Shown here: positions 28,001 to 41,200 of the stretch, in pieces | Layout: each line of letters begins with the position of its first letter | How positions within the stretch are numbered: the first letter of the stretch is position 1 | Assembly: GCA_003415625.1 (NCBI GenBank) | Contig: PYIU01000008.1 | Span: forward strand, 1,736,001 to 1,800,000 | DNA: 64,000 nt | Reading direction: 5' to 3' | Origin: Aquanectria penicillioides | Lineage: Eukaryota > Ascomycota > Sordariomycetes > Hypocreales > Nectriaceae | The notes under the pieces: model-generated | What the model saw: only the letters and a program-made list of their open reading frames with translations | Databases searched by the model: none | What the model was told of the DNA's origin: nothing | Program-made: the position numbers and the translations under genes

Positions 28001-31000
28001 GTATAAATAAATTAAATTATTAAAAAGCAAATAATAAAATATAAATATTACCTTTAAGTATATAAATAGCTTAATATAATAGTAATTATAAAGGCATTAC
28101 TTTACTTTATGCTAGCTATATTATGCTATAGAGTTAGCTTTAATTAATTGCACTATATAGCTAGGGTTATTATAAGCAGTTAATTAATTTAAAGTATATT
28201 GCCTAATTTTTTTAGGCTATCTCTATAATAGAAGCTATTACTGCATTCTCTTTCCCCTTTTTATAGGCCTAAATATATAAACCCTTTTTTTATTTTTATT
28301 TTACTTTTATAATATGCATAATTATTGCTTTATAGATGCATTTTAGGCCATTTAAACTTCTTAAAGTCCTTAAGGTTTACCTTTTTATTGCCTTTTTAAT
28401 CTTTATAGTAATTAAAGCAGCTGCTTTATTAAGAATTCTTTATTATAATATTTTACTATAAGGAATAAGCACTATATAAATATATTAATTTAAGGGTAGT
28501 ATAGAAATTTAAATATATCTTATATACTTACTTTACTTTTATATAGGCTAATTTATTTATTTAAATATTTTGCAATTTATTGCATTTAAATTATATTCTT
28601 TTTATATATCTTAAGTAAATTAAAGTAAGAATAGCTAATAAATTATTATTTTATTTATTTAACTAAAGTATAGCTTTACTAAAAGATTGCTACTTACTAT
28701 AAAAAATAAAGACTACTATACCCTTATTAAAGGTCCTTATAGTAAAGAAATAGCTATTAATTAATATAGAATAGTACTTCTTTTTGCAATTAGTATTAAA
28801 ATTGCTAGCTAGCTTTTATATATAAAAGAATTAATAGATCTTTATTATACCTAAAGTATTAAAGCAAAAAGAATTGCACTTTTTTAGAAGTTAAATGCTA
28901 AAAGTAAATAAAGTTAATAGATTTATAGAATGCACTATATTAATTAAAATAGAAGATTAATACTTAATATAAAAATATATAAATTAGCTTTTAGAATTAA
29001 ATATAAACTATATTAAATACTTACTTTATATATTATTTAAATTAAAGAATTAATTAAATTATAGATTCTTAATATATAGCTCTTTATCTATAATTAAATC
29101 CTTAATAAAAAAGGAATAATACTAAAGTAAGGCAAATATAGCTAAATTATATTGCATTATATATTAATAGAACTTAAGGCATTAATTACCTTAAAGATTA
29201 ATAAGTATAAAGGCTATATACTTATATTATATAAGTTCCCTTAAGATTTGCTTTTAATAGATTAATAACTCTATAGTTTATATTAATATTTAAATAATAT
29301 AGGCTATTATTAAGATTATTAGACCTATTCTTAATAAAGATATTAACTTAAATAAATTAGACTTTTAGCCTTAGGCCTTTAAGTAGGTCCTAAAACCTTA
29401 AGATTAGCATTTAAAGTAGATATATTTAATAGAAATATAATACTTAAGACTTTTAGCCTATTTTCTTTTATATTATAATTAATATAAAATACTATATATA
29501 ATATAATAGAGATTAATATTATAATTTCTATATTATTACTTAATACTATAAATAGATTTAAAATCCAATTCTTTATATATATTTTTATACTTTTTATAGA
29601 AAGTCTTTAGAGCTAGCCTTAATCTATCTATAATATACTTTATTTTCTCTCTTAAGTCCTTATTAATCTTTTGGATTTACTATAAATATATTAATTCTTT
29701 ATAAAAATGCCTATTTTCTTTAGTCTTATACTTAATAATCTTCTTTACTAATAGAGGGCTTAATAATTTAGCTGCTTTTAGTTCTTTATAGATAGTATTT
29801 AATGCTACTATATAGCTATACGCTTATACTATAGCCCTATTTACTTGCTAAAGAACTGCAGGCTGCTTTTAGTTATATACTATAATTGAAATTTAGCTAT
29901 TTGCACTTAACTATATATTTAATTTAATTTTATCTTATAGGCTGGCTTTAGTGCATTATTTTGGCTCTTTTTAGGTGCTTTATTAATTCTCTTTTGGCCC
30001 CTTATTATAGGCATATTTAAGTACCCTATTAATTTTCTTTTAGCCCCTTAACCCTTTTTAGGTATATAACTAAAACCTTTTTATAGTAGGGCATTAATTT
30101 AATTCTTATATTATTAGTAAATATCTTTTCTTTATTTTAATTAGGTTTAATTAAATAGCTACTTTTAATCTACCCTATACCTATTATACTTTTAACTATT
30201 ATATTTCTATTATTAAAATTGTCTTAAATCTTCTATTATTATTTTAGCCTTTCCTTATAGCTAAATAAAATTATATTAAATCTTTAGGGCAACCTTAAAA
30301 GTAAATAAATGGCCTATACTACTTTAGCCCTTATAGTTTATGCCTTTTAGCTAGTTTCTTACTATGCATTTTATTAAGTTAAACTAGCCAATATATATAA
30401 GACCTAACTATAGAGACTATAGATTATTATAATAATAATTATATAATCTTCTATTATCTTTAATGCCTTATTGGTTTAGGTTGTTTCTATTTAATAATAA
30501 AATGCAATAAGATTTAAGAGAAATTTAGTATTAAAGGAAGTCTTATAAGGGACTGTTATATAAGTTATTGCTATATATATTGCGCCTTTATTTAATAGGA
30601 TAATAAGGTTAAGAGTAGATTTACTTAAGAGCCTATTAATTAAAGCTATAGTTCTAAAAAGAAAGAAATATATATATTAAGTGGCCGCTTTTAATAGAGA
30701 TATTAAATAGCTATAATAGTAAGGGGAGATAGGGCAAGCCCTTTTATTATTATTTAGGCCTTAAGTGCTAAAAATAGTAAAAAGAATAGTAAATTTAAGT
30801 GCTATAAATGCTATAAGATATAGTAGCTTTAGGCGCTATAAGTATAGCAAAATATAGCAATTTTAAGTATAACTAAAAAATATAATAAACCTTTATAGGC
30901 ATATATATAATATATTATACAGCCTTTTTAGCTTTAATAACTAATCTAAATATTTTCTTTAACTCTTTATTGAAAATAAAACTATAGATACTCCCTTTAG

Positions 31001-34000
31001 TATTCTTACTATTTTATATATAAACTTACCCTTTTTATAACTTTTATAGTTTTTTTTGCCTTATTGGCTAAGTGCAAATCTTATTAATAGCTTTCCTTTT
31101 GTATATATAGGTTCTAAAAATAGCTTTTATACTATAAAAGGAAATAAGTTTACTAATTGTATATAGCAATCTATTAAATAAGTAAGGTTTATAGCCTTTA
31201 TTTTCCTTAATTTTAATAAATAGGCAATTAAGTATAAAAAATGCAATTTCCTAAATAATATTTTAGTGGGAATTAATCTTTATAAGATATAATACTAGCC
31301 TTTTATTAATAAGGAGTATTGAATTCTTATAGTAATAAATAATTTTAGCTAAAGCTAGATTATTTCCCTTCCTTAAATAATAGATCTTACTTTTAATATT
31401 AAATTTAAGATCAATTTTAATTAAAATTGCATTAAGTTTAAAGTAAAATAGCTTTATAAAAAGCCAATTAGCTATTTTATTAATAGTATTTAAAAGATAA
31501 GTATTTATATATATTAGCAACTTTAATATTAAAATTGCCTTTATATTATTAAGATTTAGGGGTTATTATAAAGTAATATTAAGCCTATAGTAAGTACTAT
31601 CCTTTAATACCCTCTTTATAATATTAATATAATTGTTCTATATTTTTTGCCCCTTAATAAAAGATATATAGGCGCAATAAAGGCAGGCAATTAGGCTTTA
31701 TATAAAAGATAGATAGATATAGTAAAAATAAAAAGTTAAGCCTTTACTTAATATATTTATTTCTATATTAGCTATTAGCTTTTTAAGAGAAGAGCCTATT
31801 TCTATATTTAAGATAAGATCTAACTTTATTGTTAGTTTAAGAGCTATAAACTTAAAAAGTGCTATAAAAAATAGGTTATTTTATAGTATATTAATATCTT
31901 AAAGCATTTTAAATTTAAAAATATAATTAAGTATAAAAAAGCTTAAACCTATAAGTAATAGTAGAATAATTAAGGGATAGATACTTATAAAAGAGCAGTT
32001 AAATTACTATAAGCATTAAAGCAATTTAATTAAGTGCTAAAAATAATTGTTCTATTAGCTTATATTTAATAAGTTTTTATATTTTTATAGTTTTATAAAA
32101 TAAAATAGCCTATTCTTATTGCTTTTATTCTATTATAGTTTATAAAAAGGTATATAAATAGCTAATTAAAAGTGCTTATAGTAGGGATTCCCACTTTTGC
32201 CTTAATAGTATTTATATAAAATATATTAATTATTTTATTATTGCTAAATACCCTCTTTAATTTAGTTTTAATTCCTTTTTTAAAGTAAAAGCTTCCTAAA
32301 AGGATTAAGTTAATTCAATTAATAATAAGAAGCCTAAAGGGAGTGCATAAATAAAATGCAGTTTTAAATAACTTCTTAAATTTAATAGTATAACACTTAA
32401 TAGGCTATCTATTTATAAATAGCGCTAATATAATTAACCTACTTGCTTTTTAATAAAAGATTAAGGCTAATTTAAAGAACTAAAAACAAGAGCTACTTAT
32501 TAGCATTAATACTATATATATATATGAAATATTTTTAGATAGGAATTTAAAGCTTAAGATGCTCTTTAAGAAGCTTTAAAAGAGTTAAAGCTATAATTCT
32601 ATAGATTCCCCTACTATTAATATATAGTATACTATAACCTATAGTTAGTAAATAAATATAAATAATTAGTCTAAAAGCAGCCCTATATAAAATGCATTTC
32701 TTAAGCATAAATAACTATTTATCCTTTTTATTAGATTTTTTAAAAATTTAAATACACTTTTTATAATAAAAGTAACTATAGGGGCTCTTATATTAAGGCA
32801 TTTAAATTAAGTAAAAAAGGCAGGTAGTTATACTTTTTATTAGTTTTTACTTAGCCTAAAACTTAAATAAAGTAGCAAAATGCACTTTATTTAATATCTC
32901 TTTCTTTATTAACTGCTAGAAAAAAGTTTTTAAGTATTTAAGAATAATTAATAAAATTAAACTAAATAAGTCTTTAATATCTCTATAATACCTTTAATTA
33001 ATTGCCTTATTAGCTTTAATATATATACCCTTATAAAGTCAATAAAATATATTTATTAGTATAAATACTATTTAGCATTAGTAATAATGCTAGTAATATT
33101 AAGGAATATTTATATAATGCATTTTAGAAGGGTATTAATCTAAAATAATACTAAATGCAATAATAGAAGCTATAAAATTATAAATATCTTAAATAGATTT
33201 TACTTTATTTATAAAATAAATAAAATATACTATTATATCTTTTACTATAGGGTTATTTTATCTTGCTTTATATATAAAATTAAAATTATAGTTTATATAA
33301 ATAATAATTAAATTCTATACTCTTTTAAATAGCTTATTAAAATGTTTAATTAAAAAAAGATTATTAGCTTAATAATAACTTTATTAAAGAATAATAGCCT
33401 ATATAACTAAATATAAATGCAAGTTATTATATAAATTACTTTTAGGTAAAGAGATAATATTAAAACTTAAAAAAAAAAACTTTAGTATTTAGGAAATAAA
33501 GGTATAGATATACTTTTTGAAAAGTTTATAGGCTATATTAGAGCCATTTAATTAACACTAGTTTAACCCTTTAAGCATTAAAATAAAAGATAGCTAAAAG
33601 TGCATTTTAATATAAAAATGGCATTATATTTAAAAGGCTATTTAATAAGCAGTAACCTTAAAATCTTTTATACTATATAAATAAAAACAAAAAATATTAA
33701 TAAATAGAAAAAGAAATAAAGAATATAGAATAAAGTTAATATTAAAGTAGGTTTTAGCCTTAAGAATAAAATTCTCTCTTTTTAAAAGGCAGCAATTAAG
33801 TAATATATTAAAATTGATTTTAAGCGCTATAATGCTAATTAAAAGCTGCTACTTAAAATCTCTAGTATTTAGGTTAAGGTATAGCTAGTTTAGCTATTAA
33901 TTAGGCTAATATATAAAATCCAGCTGCTATTTATATTTAATAACTAAAATTAGGCTTAAAGTTAAAGACTAAAGCTCTAATAGAAAAGTTACTTTCTATA

Positions 34001-36176
34001 AATACTAAAAAGCTATAATAATAGAATAATAGTCATCCTAATACTACAGCCAGTATAAATAGAAACAATCTATATTATTTAAGTTTAAATATACTATATA
34101 TATATAATTAATAGATTTAAGCTTAAGGAGCTTTAAGATTATATAGTATATAATTAAAGACTAGTTCTAGTCTATTTATTTTTATATAGGGTTCTCTTTT
34201 AGGTCCTTTAAGACCTTTACTAAAATAGATTAATTAAACTCTTATATGCAAATAATATATAAGGAATTAAATAGGCTAAAATAGTGGCTTTTAAAGCATT
34301 ATTAAGTATAATTATTTAATAATTAATAATTATAGCTAGCTTAAGTTTATTCTTTATAGAAGCTATCCTTAATTTTAAGTAAAGTAATAACTTTTTTATT
34401 ATTTAAAAGGACTAAAATATTAAAAATATTAATTATATAAACATTCTTAGCATTAAAAGCTTTAGCAATAAGGTTAATAAGGTAGCTTTTACTTTTAGTT
34501 AGAACTATAGCTATAGCGCTACTATACCTAGCAATTTAAGTTATAAGCTAAAAAATAAATTTAATAATATTAGTTCTTGCCTTAATATAGTTACCTTTAG
34601 TAAAACTATTAGTTAAAAACTTAAGCTATTATCTTTTTATTGCTAAGTATATAAATAAACTAAATTTAATATTAATAAGCAGTTATAAAAAGCAAAAATA
34701 TTAGGTAACTTTATTAGTAAATAGAATATTTTAAAAAGTTAATATTTAACTATTAAAAATTATATAAAAGATTTTAAATATACTTAAATAATATAAGTAT
34801 TATTAAAATAGTAATATACATTAAGAGTATAAAGGCTAGTAGAGATTTAAAGATAAAATAGGCTATATTATTATAAGTGAGTTTCTCCTTAATTACCTTT
34901 ATAAAATTGCAATAGAAATTCAATTAGCTAGAGAGTAGTTGCTAGTAGCAATCTCTTAAAATAATAATATAAAGATATTTAAAGGCAGGTAAAATATAGA
35001 TAGTTAAAAAATAGAAATAAGTCCTAAAAGTATAATTAATATACTCTATTGGCCTAAGGCTGCCTAAAATAGCATAGGGTTTATAACTAATTAAACTATA
35101 ACTATTTAATTATTTTCTTTTAAGTTATTTACATTTTAATTCTATAATTTAAGTTTATCTATTCTAAAAGGGCAAAAAGTTTAAATTAAAGTATAATTTA
35201 AATTAATTAAAAGGAATATAAATAGCACTATAAAAATTTATTATTTATAACTATAATATATTATTATTAATATAAATTAAATAAACTACTAAAGCTTTTA
35301 TTAGCTTTACTTTAATAAAAATAGGTAATTTAATAGATTAAGTCTTATAGATTAAAATATTATTATTATAAAGAAGTTAAATGCTTTAGCTAACTATTTA
35401 TAAGAATAAGTAAGCCCTATAGTAAAAGATAGGCTTTTATCTTTATTTATAAGCATTATAATAACTCTATTAAATAACTTAAAGAATTTAATATAGTTTC
35501 TATCCTACTTATACTATTTAATATTGCTAATTTTTATAATTCTATTAGCATTAATTAATACATTAAAACATAAAATATTCTTATAGATTAAATTAAACTA
35601 TAAAAGATATTTAAAAGTAAAGAGAATCTAAAACTTTAAGCATAAATACTTTAATAATATATAAGCTTCTTATCTAATATATTATTAAGCTAAGCTAAGG
35701 TTTTAATAGGTATCTTAAAGAATAATAAATATAAAAAAGAGATATTACTATTATCTCTAATATAAGTAAGTAAGTTTTATTGCTATTAGTATATAATTTA
35801 ATATTCTTTATAATATATAGATAGAAAAGCTAATATATATTTTAAACTTATTAATTTATATTTGCCCTTAAGATTAATTAAACTATAAATAGTTATTTAT
35901 TAGGGCTTTACTATATTATAACTATAAATAAGCACTAGAATTTTATACAATACTTAATCTTATAGTAAGGCTATAGAGATCTTAATATAATAGGCATAAT
36001 AAAACTATAGCTAATACTCTTTATTAAAAAGCAATTTAAATATAGTTTAGTTAAAGTTATGATTTTTTAGCTTTAGGCATCTTACTTATTGTTCTTACTA
36101 TTTAAAATATTAATACTTCTTTTAAGGTAAAGCTCCTATAGATAACTTAGCTTTATATAGTTTTATTATAGCTCTA

Positions 36177-36224
36177 TTTATAGCTGGGTTTATAGCTAGA
36201 TTTATAGCTAGGTTTATAGTTAAA
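36177..36224. repeat. four tandem copies of a 12-bp unit
   Basis: Units are TTTATAGCTGGG, TTTATAGCTAGA, TTTATAGCTAGG and TTTATAGTTAAA. The differences are mostly G/A and C/T transitions, so a perfect 12-mer array that has since been point-mutated is plausible. As a multiple of three it could be an old four-residue protein repeat, but no coding context is visible. Confidence 0.7.
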
Positions 36225-36660
36225 TTGTATAAAGCTAGGCGATTTTAGCTAATGCTAGACTGTAATAAAGCAGCTTAATTAATAATTTATTATTAATAAA
36301 AAGAGTATAGTAATTAAGTTTCTTTATTATTAATTTTTAATATATTTGCTTTTAGTATAGTAGCTTTATTTAAAAAAGCTTACTATAAAGTATTTAAAAA
36401 ATTAAAGGAAGCTTATATAGATTATTAAAATAGTTCTTAAGTAACCTTAAAATAATCTATATAATTAAGAATTTAGCCCTAATAGGCATTAAATCAATAA
36501 TAGGTTTATAAAAATTCAAGTTTCCCTAATATATTAACTTATTTAATAGCAATAGCCTAAACTAAAACCTATATAATTATTTCCCTTTCTTTCTTTTTTA
36601 TCTTTATTTTACTTAATAAAGGGAGAAATTATAGAATTTTATAGTAGATAGGAAAATAAT

Positions 36661-38280
36661 AAATATCTAGGAATAGTAAAAGTAGCAATAAAGGCTCTTG
36701 TATTTACACTTAATAATATACTATATAATATAAATATTAATTTTAGTAAAATTAAATAACTTAAATAGATATTTAAATTAAAAGGAAATAATAGATTTAA
36801 TCCTAAAAACTATATTTTAGGAGAAATATTTAAATATATCCTTTAGGAAGCTATAGCTAAATCTAATATTACCTAATTGGACCTTAAGGCAGATAAACCT
36901 TAAGAGCTCTATCTTTCTCTTTATGCATCTATATAATGCCTATATAGCTAGAGTTATATAAAAGCCCTTAAAGAGCTTAATAATTATAGTTATATCTTGT
37001 ATTAGTAGACTATTAATATTTATATAAATAAGGGAGATAGTATTTAAGAATAACTAATATATTAAATAGTAAATAGCATTAAAGCTAGAAGAGTTTATTC
37101 TATTAAATAAAGAGTACTTAAATAAAAGGAAACTATTAAATAGATATATTTATATAAAGTATACACTTTATAGCAATATAAATATATTTACTAAAAAACA
37201 ATAGTTAGCTTATATAAATATAAATAAAGTAGCTATTATAAAATAAATAATAAGTTATTTAATAATAGGGCTATCTTTTATAAAAGTCCTATAAGATATA
37301 GCTGCTATATGCAATTAGCTAAAAATTAATATTTAGTATAAAATAATTAAAGCTAAAGTGCTAAAGGTATTAGCTATAAATTTAATTAATAAAGATTAAA
37401 TTAATTGTATTAGGAAATATTGCATTATTTAGGCTATATCTATAACCTTTAGGTTTATATTATAGGTTTTAAAGATGCCCTTTAATTTATAGATATTTTT
37501 ACTATTTATAAACTTAAACTTTAATGTCTTAGGTTTTTAGACTAAAATTATAGATATATTATAAATATTATATTAAATAGAAAAGCCTTTAAGAGTTTAA
37601 TTAATAATAAAAAAAGAAAAAAGATAATAAAGCGGCTAAAAATAATTTAATATTTAATACTCTTTATTTATATATTATAAAAGGACTTTAAGTATTTAAG
37701 AGAATATACTAAAGTCTTAAGGCAGCTTATCCTTAGAACTGCTTAAATACCTTTTAGTATATAGTTAATTGCTCTAAAAGCTTTTTGCTTTAAAAAAGGT
37801 ATTATTATATATATAAAGGAAACTTTTATCTTAAAAATAAAGGTTTTATATTTATATATTATATAAAATCTAATTGAACTATTAAAAGAAAACCTATTAA
37901 TAGAAGATAGCTTAAATATACTCCTTAAATAAATTTATAATTAAAAAGCTTAAAATAAATTAATAAATTAGGCAGTAGATATTAATTTCTATTTAAATGA
38001 AATTTTTAGATTAATATATAAAGACTTAAATAAATAGATAGCTTTAAGAGCATTAATAAAGGCTTAGCTAGCTATAAAGTATAAATATAACTATAATTAC
38101 ATTAAAGAATCTATTACTTTAATAAAAAAGATATTTCTATAAGTATATTTAAAAAGAAATAAAGTATCTTAAGGTTCTTTATTTATAACTTTTAAAAAGG
38201 GGGAATTAATAGATAGACATTATAGTTATTACTATTTAAAGGCTTATGCCTAAAACCGATTCTTTCTAACACTTAATGCC
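36661..38280 (+). pseudogene. RIP fossil of a DUF3723-type fungal repeat gene
   Basis: One frame reads through about 1.6 kb with only TAA/TAG interruptions. Undoing RIP (TAR from CAR, TAG also from TGG, TAT from CAT/TGT) gives the DUF3723 signature: KYLGI at 36,661; an IF+L+G.NRFNP+NYI motif at about 36,769-36,830; a CL(H)G(Q).(H)IKALKEL motif at about 36,930-36,980; then two adjacent TAG codons at 37,003-37,008 exactly where the family has Trp-Trp in the WW.I.IY motif. Further on, a KYLREYTKVLRQL stretch (about 37,690) fits the family's C-terminal half. DUF3723 proteins are multi-copy in many filamentous fungi and their function is unknown. The gene is dead: dozens of stops. Assignment is from remembered motifs, not a search. 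Confidence 0.6.
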
Positions 38281-41200
38281 TTTTAGCAATTAATAATAAA
38301 AGGAAATAATATAACTTCCTTATTTATTTAAAAGTTAATATTTTATGCATTTTAGGGAATTAACTATTATAATATAGATTTAAGCAGCAATATACTATTG
38401 CCTTATTATCTATTTAAAATTAATAGTATAAATAACTATAATAATAGAAATTAAAATATAGAAATTAATAAAAATGGCTATTAAAACCTAAAAGACAATT
38501 TAAAGAGTTAGTATAATTAAGATAAAAAAATGCCTAATGCATTAATTCACTAACCCTTAAAAAAGAAAACTTAAGATTCTTAAATATATAAGGTTAACTA
38601 AAGAAAGATATTAAAAAAGGCAATTAAAAGGCAAGATTAAGCAGTTTTAGTATTAATTCTAAACTTTATATTATATAGCCTATTTATTTTAAGAATAAAT
38701 AAAATTATAATTGCAAGCTTACAGCCACCTTTAGATTAAAGCACAATTATAACTAGTGCAGTTATTTTAGCCTAATAACTATTAATTAATATAGCACTTT
38801 AAGTTGCATTTTTATTAAATATATAAAATAAAGGAAAAATTAGTATTTATATTTAAAGAAATAAGGGCATTAAAATTTAAAAGTATAATTATTAACTAAA
38901 AGATATTTTGCAAATAATCCAATTAATAAGATTAGACTATAAGGGTAGCTTAGACTTAATAATATATAATAAATATTAAAGAGAGATTAGTTTAAATATA
39001 TATAATAAAGTTAATAATATATTTTTATATTCTAAAGGTATAAAAAAGGCTTTTTTTAAAGAAATATTTTAATTGCATTTTAGAATAAATAGAAATATTA
39101 ATAAAGTTTATCTATAAGGTTATTAACCCTATATTATACTAAATTAAGGTATATAAAGGGAAAGCCTATAATATCTATAAAATAGAAAGTTAGCAATTAA
39201 TATAAGTTACTAATTAAAACCTATTAATTATAGCTAATCTTTCCCTTCTTTATACTATTAAATAGTGCCTTAATAGAATATAATAAAGCTAAGTTAATTA
39301 TATTAAGGACTGTTAATAATATAATTAGAAATATTTTTTTTAATTTTTATTTAGTTTTTAAAAGGCTATTTTATAACTTTAGTATAATTATTAAATTAAA
39401 TTAAATTAAGGAATTAAATAAAACATTTATATATTTATTAAATAAACCTACTATATATTATAGCTAGAATCTTATTAAATAAATATAAGTTATTTTTTTA
39501 TTTCTATTAAATTTAAGTTCTATTCTTTAATATATAAAATATTACTATTTTATAGACTATTTATAATATTAATATTTATATAGCTAGTATATACTTTTTA
39601 TTTCCCTTTTAAAAACTCTATTATATACTTAAAAGGCTAATCCTAAACCTAATATAGTATATAGCTATCTTTAATATTAAGTAATAGGTAAATATTAATT
39701 TAGCACTAAAGATTGGCCCCCTTTAAATTAGCTAAAACTTTAATAAACTGTTCTTACTGCCTTAAAGATATAGCACTATTATTAATTTAATAGCATTTAC
39801 TATTATTAAATAATAAAGCTACTAATAACTTTTTATATTAATTGCCTTTTATACTATTTATATTTTAAATCTAATAAATATTAAATATTTTATCTTTATT
39901 TTAAGGCTTTAATATTCTATAAATATAAATTATTATAGAACTATCTTTTTAAAGAGTATTTTAAGGTAAAGTAATATAATTATTTTTTTAATATTAAATA
40001 GCAATAAAATCGCCTAAATATACTTTAAGCTAAAGAAAGGCTATATTATAATTATTAATTAGCTATATTTTTTTATAAATATTATTTAAATTTATAATAT
40101 AAATTCTTTACTTATTAATAGGTAAAAGTAAGTATTGCATTTAAAGGTTATTAAAGGAAGGATTAAGTCTTAAAACTGCACTTTAAATATATTTAAATTA
40201 TTTAATTATTATTCTATTTAAATCTACCTTTAGTAATCGCTTAGCCTAAGAATAGGCTATAGTAAGATTAGTATTTATAAGTATTAAAAAGAAATTTAAA
40301 AGGTTTATACTATTAAATAAGCTATATTAAGAATAAATAAAATAAAAAGTGCTTAAGCTAATATTTAATTAATTGCTAAATATTAGGCTAAATATAGACT
40401 AAAAGTGGCTTTAGTAGGATTAAAATAGTACCTTAATAAGGCTATAGGGCCAGAAATAAATACTTATATATATATAAATTGCATTTATAGAAGAATAATA
40501 ATAAATATTAGGCCTTAAATGTAAAATTAAAGCATATAATTCCCTAATCTTATTCTTTTTAATAAATTAATCCTATAGTATAAATTTTATTTATCTTTCC
40601 CTTTTTATTTTTTATTTATTGCAGTATTGCATTTTTATATTTATAATTAAATATATTTCTATAATGCTAAAAGAGATTTAAGCTTGCTTTAGTACTATAC
40701 CTACTTAATATAAGCTTAATAAGCAATATACTAAAATAGTTTACTTCTATTATAAAGAGAATTAGGGCCCTTTATACTTTATCTATTATTTAATACTTAA
40801 TTATATATACTTTAAGCTTAAATTTAAGTTATTAAGCTATATTGGCTTTATTTTTATTAAACCTAAAGCTATTTGCTAAATGGCTAAATAAGCCAATCTA
40901 TATTATCCTAAAAAAAATTATTAATATTATACTTAGTCTATTATTAGATTATAGAAATAGATATAAACCCTTTAAATTCTTTATATAGCTAAAGACTAAA
41001 AATAGCTAATTTAATTTATTTTATTAATAACTCTTTAATAGAATAAAAAGCTTAAGGCAGGCAATAACTCAATTTATCTATATTAAGTGCACTATATATT
41101 AGCCTAAATAATATTACTAAAGTAGCTCCTTATTTTATTTTTTAACTATTAAATTATTTATTTTTTTATTATGCATTTTTATCCCTAAGATTAAGGAAAA

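Noticed and set aside
31263..31520. 85-codon minus-strand frame in the AT block
   Set aside because: It has a sensible-looking residue mix but no family I recognise, no intact neighbours and no promoter. Too weak to call even a relic.
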